From Casuarius casuarius (lineage: Eukaryota; Chordata; Aves; Casuariiformes; Casuariidae): 64,000 bases of DNA. The DNA is taken from the NCBI GenBank assembly GCA_003342895.1, contig PTFA01000028.1, forward strand, positions 2,997,830 through 3,061,829, written 5' to 3'. Below the pieces are notes generated by a model. The model did not search any database, was not told where the DNA came from, and saw only the letters and a list, made by a program, of their open reading frames with translations. A program made the translations under genes and the position numbers. Of this stretch, positions 61,400 to 64,000 are shown piece by piece; position 1 is the stretch's first letter, and the number at the start of each line of letters is the position of its first letter.

Positions 61400-61670
61400 A
61401 AGCGGAGCCGCGGATTTACGGGGCGCTCCGCCGCCGCAGCGCTCCGCCGCCGCGGGCGCCCCCACCCCGGACCCGCCGCACCTGCGCTCGCCCGGCGCCC
61501 CAAGGAGCCGGCGGCCCAGCCCGGCCCCCTGCGCGCCCCCTGCGCGGCGCTGCGCGCGGCCCGGCCGCCCCGGGGTCCCCTTATCACCGCTGCGGAAGCA
61601 GCCGGAGGGCCTGGGGCTGGGAGCAGCAAAGCCAGAGCCAGGCGTAACGCAACCCGCGGGAAGAAAGACT
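61400..61670. promoter_or_regulatory. CpG island
   Basis: About 270 bases of very high GC with dense CpG and CCGCC runs. A 190-codon plus-strand frame (61,289-61,861) crosses it, the flanking AT block and a pyrimidine tract. Its composition changes with each, as expected for a non-coding frame. Confidence 0.7.
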
Positions 61671-61750
61671 TCGGCCTAGCGCCATTTTTCTCCTCCGTTT
61701 TTATGGCTGTGTTATCTCTTTCTCTCCTTTTTTCTTATTTTCTTTTCAAG

Positions 61751-61776
61751 GTGGGGGCGGGGTGGCGGTGGAGGGA
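61751..61776 (+). other. G-quadruplex-capable tract
   Basis: The plus strand has GTGGGGGCGGGGTGGCGGTG followed by GAGGG, next to a T- and C-rich stretch. Four G runs with short loops fit the general quadruplex pattern, although two runs are only GG. Confidence 0.5.
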
Positions 61777-61839
61777 AGTAATTCTGCCGAACAGAAAAGG
61801 CAGACCCTGGAAGAAGTTTCTTTTGACTGATCAGGGTGA

Positions 61840-62160
61840 TCTATCCAGGCCTTCTAATTAGAGAGGGATCCAGGGTGGCATTAGTTTCCAAACATTTTAA
61901 TCGAGCTTTAAGCAGGGCTCTTTTCAATGGAAGGAGATAAATGTAGCAACTGTTACCGTCCCCCTGAAAGGCCACCTCCCATGGCGGGCATTCAGCCCTC
62001 CTTTCACAAGCCCTAAGCAGTTTAGTCTGTGGGCCCAGCAACACTCCACATATCTTCTAATTAGTCTAATTAGAAAGGTGGATTGATAGATGCAAGGAAG
62101 ACAGAGTTAAGTTAGGAAGATGCTCAATGCTGCCAATCTACACTGGGGAGCGGCTTATTC
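61840..62160. promoter_or_regulatory. Candidate conserved regulatory element with paired homeodomain sites
   Basis: An AT-richer block set between CpG islands. CTTCTAATTAGA occurs at 61,851-61,862. A near-identical CTTCTAATTAG recurs at 62,054-62,064, where it forms one arm of a perfect 21-bp inverted repeat (62,055-62,075) with two TAATTA cores. GGATTGATAGATG (about 62,080-62,092), next to it, combines PBX/MEIS-type TGAT words. There is no coding potential. The inferred role is a developmental enhancer or promoter-proximal element. Confidence 0.35.
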
Positions 62161-62219
62161 TCTGTGGGAGGAAAAAGAAATAAAGGAAAAGAAAAAAAGA
62201 ATAAGAAAGAAAGAAAATC

Positions 62220-63200
62220 CCGGAGCCTGACACGAAGGACGAGTCCCGAGGAATCCGGGGGGCAGAAGCCGCGTCCTCTTAATTGGGGGGCGAAAACTTG
62301 GAATAGGAATTGCCTTTTCTGCCTGGATTTTCCCCCGTGGGTTTGGCAGCCCGGGGCCAAGCGCCCCAAGCCGGCAGCGCCCCGGCAGCCGTCGGGGCAC
62401 CGCGCCGGCGGCCCCGGCACCTCGCGGCTCGGGCAAAACGCGGCTCGGGAGGGCAGCAGCGGAACGGGAAGGCGCAGCGGAGTATCCTGCTCCCCGGGAC
62501 CCCGCCTGCTCCCCGGGGTCCCCGCCTGCCCCCCGGGCTCGCCCCTCTCGAGCCCTTGCAGGCCACCACGGGGCGGGCGCCCCTGCGGCAGCCGGGGCTT
62601 CCTGGCCGCCCCGGACACCCGGGGCTGATCGCTTCGGATTTGGGGAGATTCCGCCCCTTCCGCGGTGCCTCGAGCGAGCGCTGCGCGGCGGCGGTGCAAA
62701 GCGCCCCGGGCCCGGCGTGCGCGCCGCAGAGAGCCCGTCCTGCACGGCGCCTTGCGGGGGCGGAAGGTGCGCGGGGAGCAGCGCGGGGGGTTTGGGGAAC
62801 ACTGAAACTTCGGCTGGGCTGTAAATCAGGGAAAGGAGCCCGGGGCAGTGCGCGCAGGTGTAAAAACAGAGGTGGGGTCCGCCGGGCAGCACGGCGGGGC
62901 CGCCCCCGCCGCCAGCGCCGCCCCGGTGCGTGTCCTGCCCCTGCACCGGCCAGGGAGGACGGGGCGCAGCGCCCCCGGCCCGCGAGTGGGGTCGGGGCGC
63001 CACGTCGCGGGCGGAGCGGCGGGACGGCAGAGGAGCGACCCCGCCGCCGGGTTTCCCCTCCCCTCCGCTCTCCTCCCTGCAGCAGGTCCGCGCGAAAGCC
63101 GCGGGGGAAGCGCATGGCGGAGAGAAAGGCCGCGAGCTCCGTTTTGGCTGCTGAAGCGCCGCTTCTCCGGCCGCCCGCTCGCCTGCGCCCGCCTCCCTCC
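62220..63200. promoter_or_regulatory. Large CpG island
   Basis: About 1 kb of very GC-rich, CpG-dense sequence. Frames of roughly 320 codons are open at the same time on the plus (62,310-63,260) and minus (62,279-63,241) strands, both Arg/Ala/Gly/Pro-rich, which shows the openness is compositional. It ends abruptly at about 63,240. No exon or start site could be assigned. Confidence 0.8.
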
Positions 63201-63239
63201 GGCCCTCTCCCCCCGTCGGTGCGCTCTCTGGCTCGCTGC

Positions 63240-63535
63240 ATTTACAAACAAAATTGTTAACGATTTCAAATGCAGTTCTTCAGTGGGGGGATAAGACCCA
63301 CCCTGTCAAGGTCCCTAATCTAACCGCTGGCGAAGGGGATTCGCAGACAAAAGGAAACAATGGAAGTCTAGTTAGATCGTTTTTCTGGACATTGTTTATG
63401 GTCTGGAAGGGATCAATCGTTTCAAAATGTTACCAGTAAAAATGATCCTGTGTGGAATGCAGCTAATCCTTTTAGGTTCCTGTCAACTGTTTCCACTCAA
63501 GGAATCCGATTTTTCAAATCAAAGGTGCAGAACTC
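63240..63535. promoter_or_regulatory. Candidate regulatory element with clustered factor words
   Basis: An AT-rich block of about 300 bases between two strong CpG islands. It holds AACAATGG (63,356-63,363) and the inverted CATTGTTT (63,390-63,397), both SOX-type. It also holds GGAATG (63,454-63,459, TEAD-type), TAATCC (63,464-63,469, bicoid/OTX/PITX-type) and ATCAAAGG (63,518-63,525, TCF/LEF-type). It carries no plausible exon. The clustering suggests a conserved non-coding element near a developmental gene, but this is inference. Confidence 0.35.
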
Positions 63536-63539
63536 AATT

Positions 63540-64000
63540 GCCGAGGGATTTATAGCGCCGGGACCGGCCTCCCCGCCCCCCCGACCCGCACGGTGCCTCC
63601 AAACGCCCCTTGCGGGTGCGGCAGGGCCGGCGCGGCCCCCGGCGGGCTCCTCCGCCGCCCGCCGCCCGAAGGGGCCCGGGGAGCCCCGGGGAGCCGGGCC
63701 CCCCGCACCCGGCCGGGCCCTCCGCGGCGAGGGAGAAGCGGCAGCCTCGGGCATCCCTCGCCGCCCCAAGGCCGCCAGGCGAGGCCCCCCCGGGGGCCAT
63801 GCCCGAAGGCTTCACCCCCTTCTCCGCCGGGGCTTCCGCGGGCCGGTCGCTGCAGCGTTTCCCCACCGCCCCTTGACGGGCAGAGCGTCCGCCGACGGCC
63901 GCGGCCCGCAGCCCTTTGCGGCGCTCGGGCGGGTGGCGACCGCGGGCGGCTCCCCCGGGGGCAGCCGAGCCCTGCTCTGCCGGCGGCCGGGCAGGTGCCG
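63540..64000. promoter_or_regulatory. CpG island running off the window end
   Basis: Very high GC and CpG from 63,550 to the last base. A TTTATAG word at 63,549-63,555 lies at its left edge and could act as a TATA-type element for a plus-strand gene to the right. That is only a possibility. A short plus-strand frame begins at an ATG at 63,799 (MPEGFTPFSAGASAG, ending TGA near 63,876) and is not recognisable. Confidence 0.7.

Noticed and set aside
62279..63260. Frames of 316 and 320 codons open on opposite strands
   Set aside because: Both are Arg/Ala/Gly/Pro-rich, fully overlap each other in a CpG island, and show no domain or splice structure. Lack of AT-rich stop codons explains them.

Overview
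The window reads as non-coding vertebrate nuclear DNA from a sauropsid, most likely a bird; a turtle or crocodilian cannot be excluded. The evidence is several old, truncated CR1 LINE copies, low interspersed-repeat density, a few MIR/CORE-SINE-like relics, no L1 or Alu, and a switch from AT-rich DNA to a dense cluster of CpG islands. No gene could be identified by family. None of the long open frames resembles a protein I recognise, and most lie in low-complexity or GC-rich DNA where frames stay open by chance.

Layout. Positions 1-53,000 are AT-rich and apparently gene-free. They hold a TA/TG-rich microsatellite (4.5 kb), an interrupted antisense CR1 (10.9-12.2 kb), MIR-like relics (24.2 and 25.6 kb), a pure-purine satellite-like tract running into an assembly gap (30.9-31.26 kb, gap 31,017-31,246), a CA repeat (32.4 kb), a 1.3 kb antisense CR1 (36.8-38.1 kb), another CR1-like fragment (44.8-45.0 kb) and a small AT-rich cruciform-type repeat (47.5 kb). 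From about 53 kb the DNA looks more like regulatory sequence. From 55 kb, and strongly from 57.8 kb to the end, it is a series of CpG islands separated by AT-rich, motif-dense blocks. This pattern is typical of the neighbourhood of a developmental regulator gene, whose coding exons would lie outside the window. That is inference; the gene cannot be named from what is here.

The most interesting local signals are in 58.5-63.6 kb. There is a G-rich minisatellite at 58,570-58,718. A minus-strand exon-like segment at 59,465-59,709 has a good splice acceptor and donor, but its open frame is cut by one TAA. Just upstream of it is a 45-codon minus-strand frame that encodes a convincing single transmembrane helix (59,954-60,091). 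A perfect 21-bp inverted pair of homeodomain-type TAATTA sites lies at 62,055-62,075, and a block at 63,250-63,530 has clustered SOX, TEAD, bicoid-type and TCF/LEF words. None of these could be tested for conservation or transcription here.
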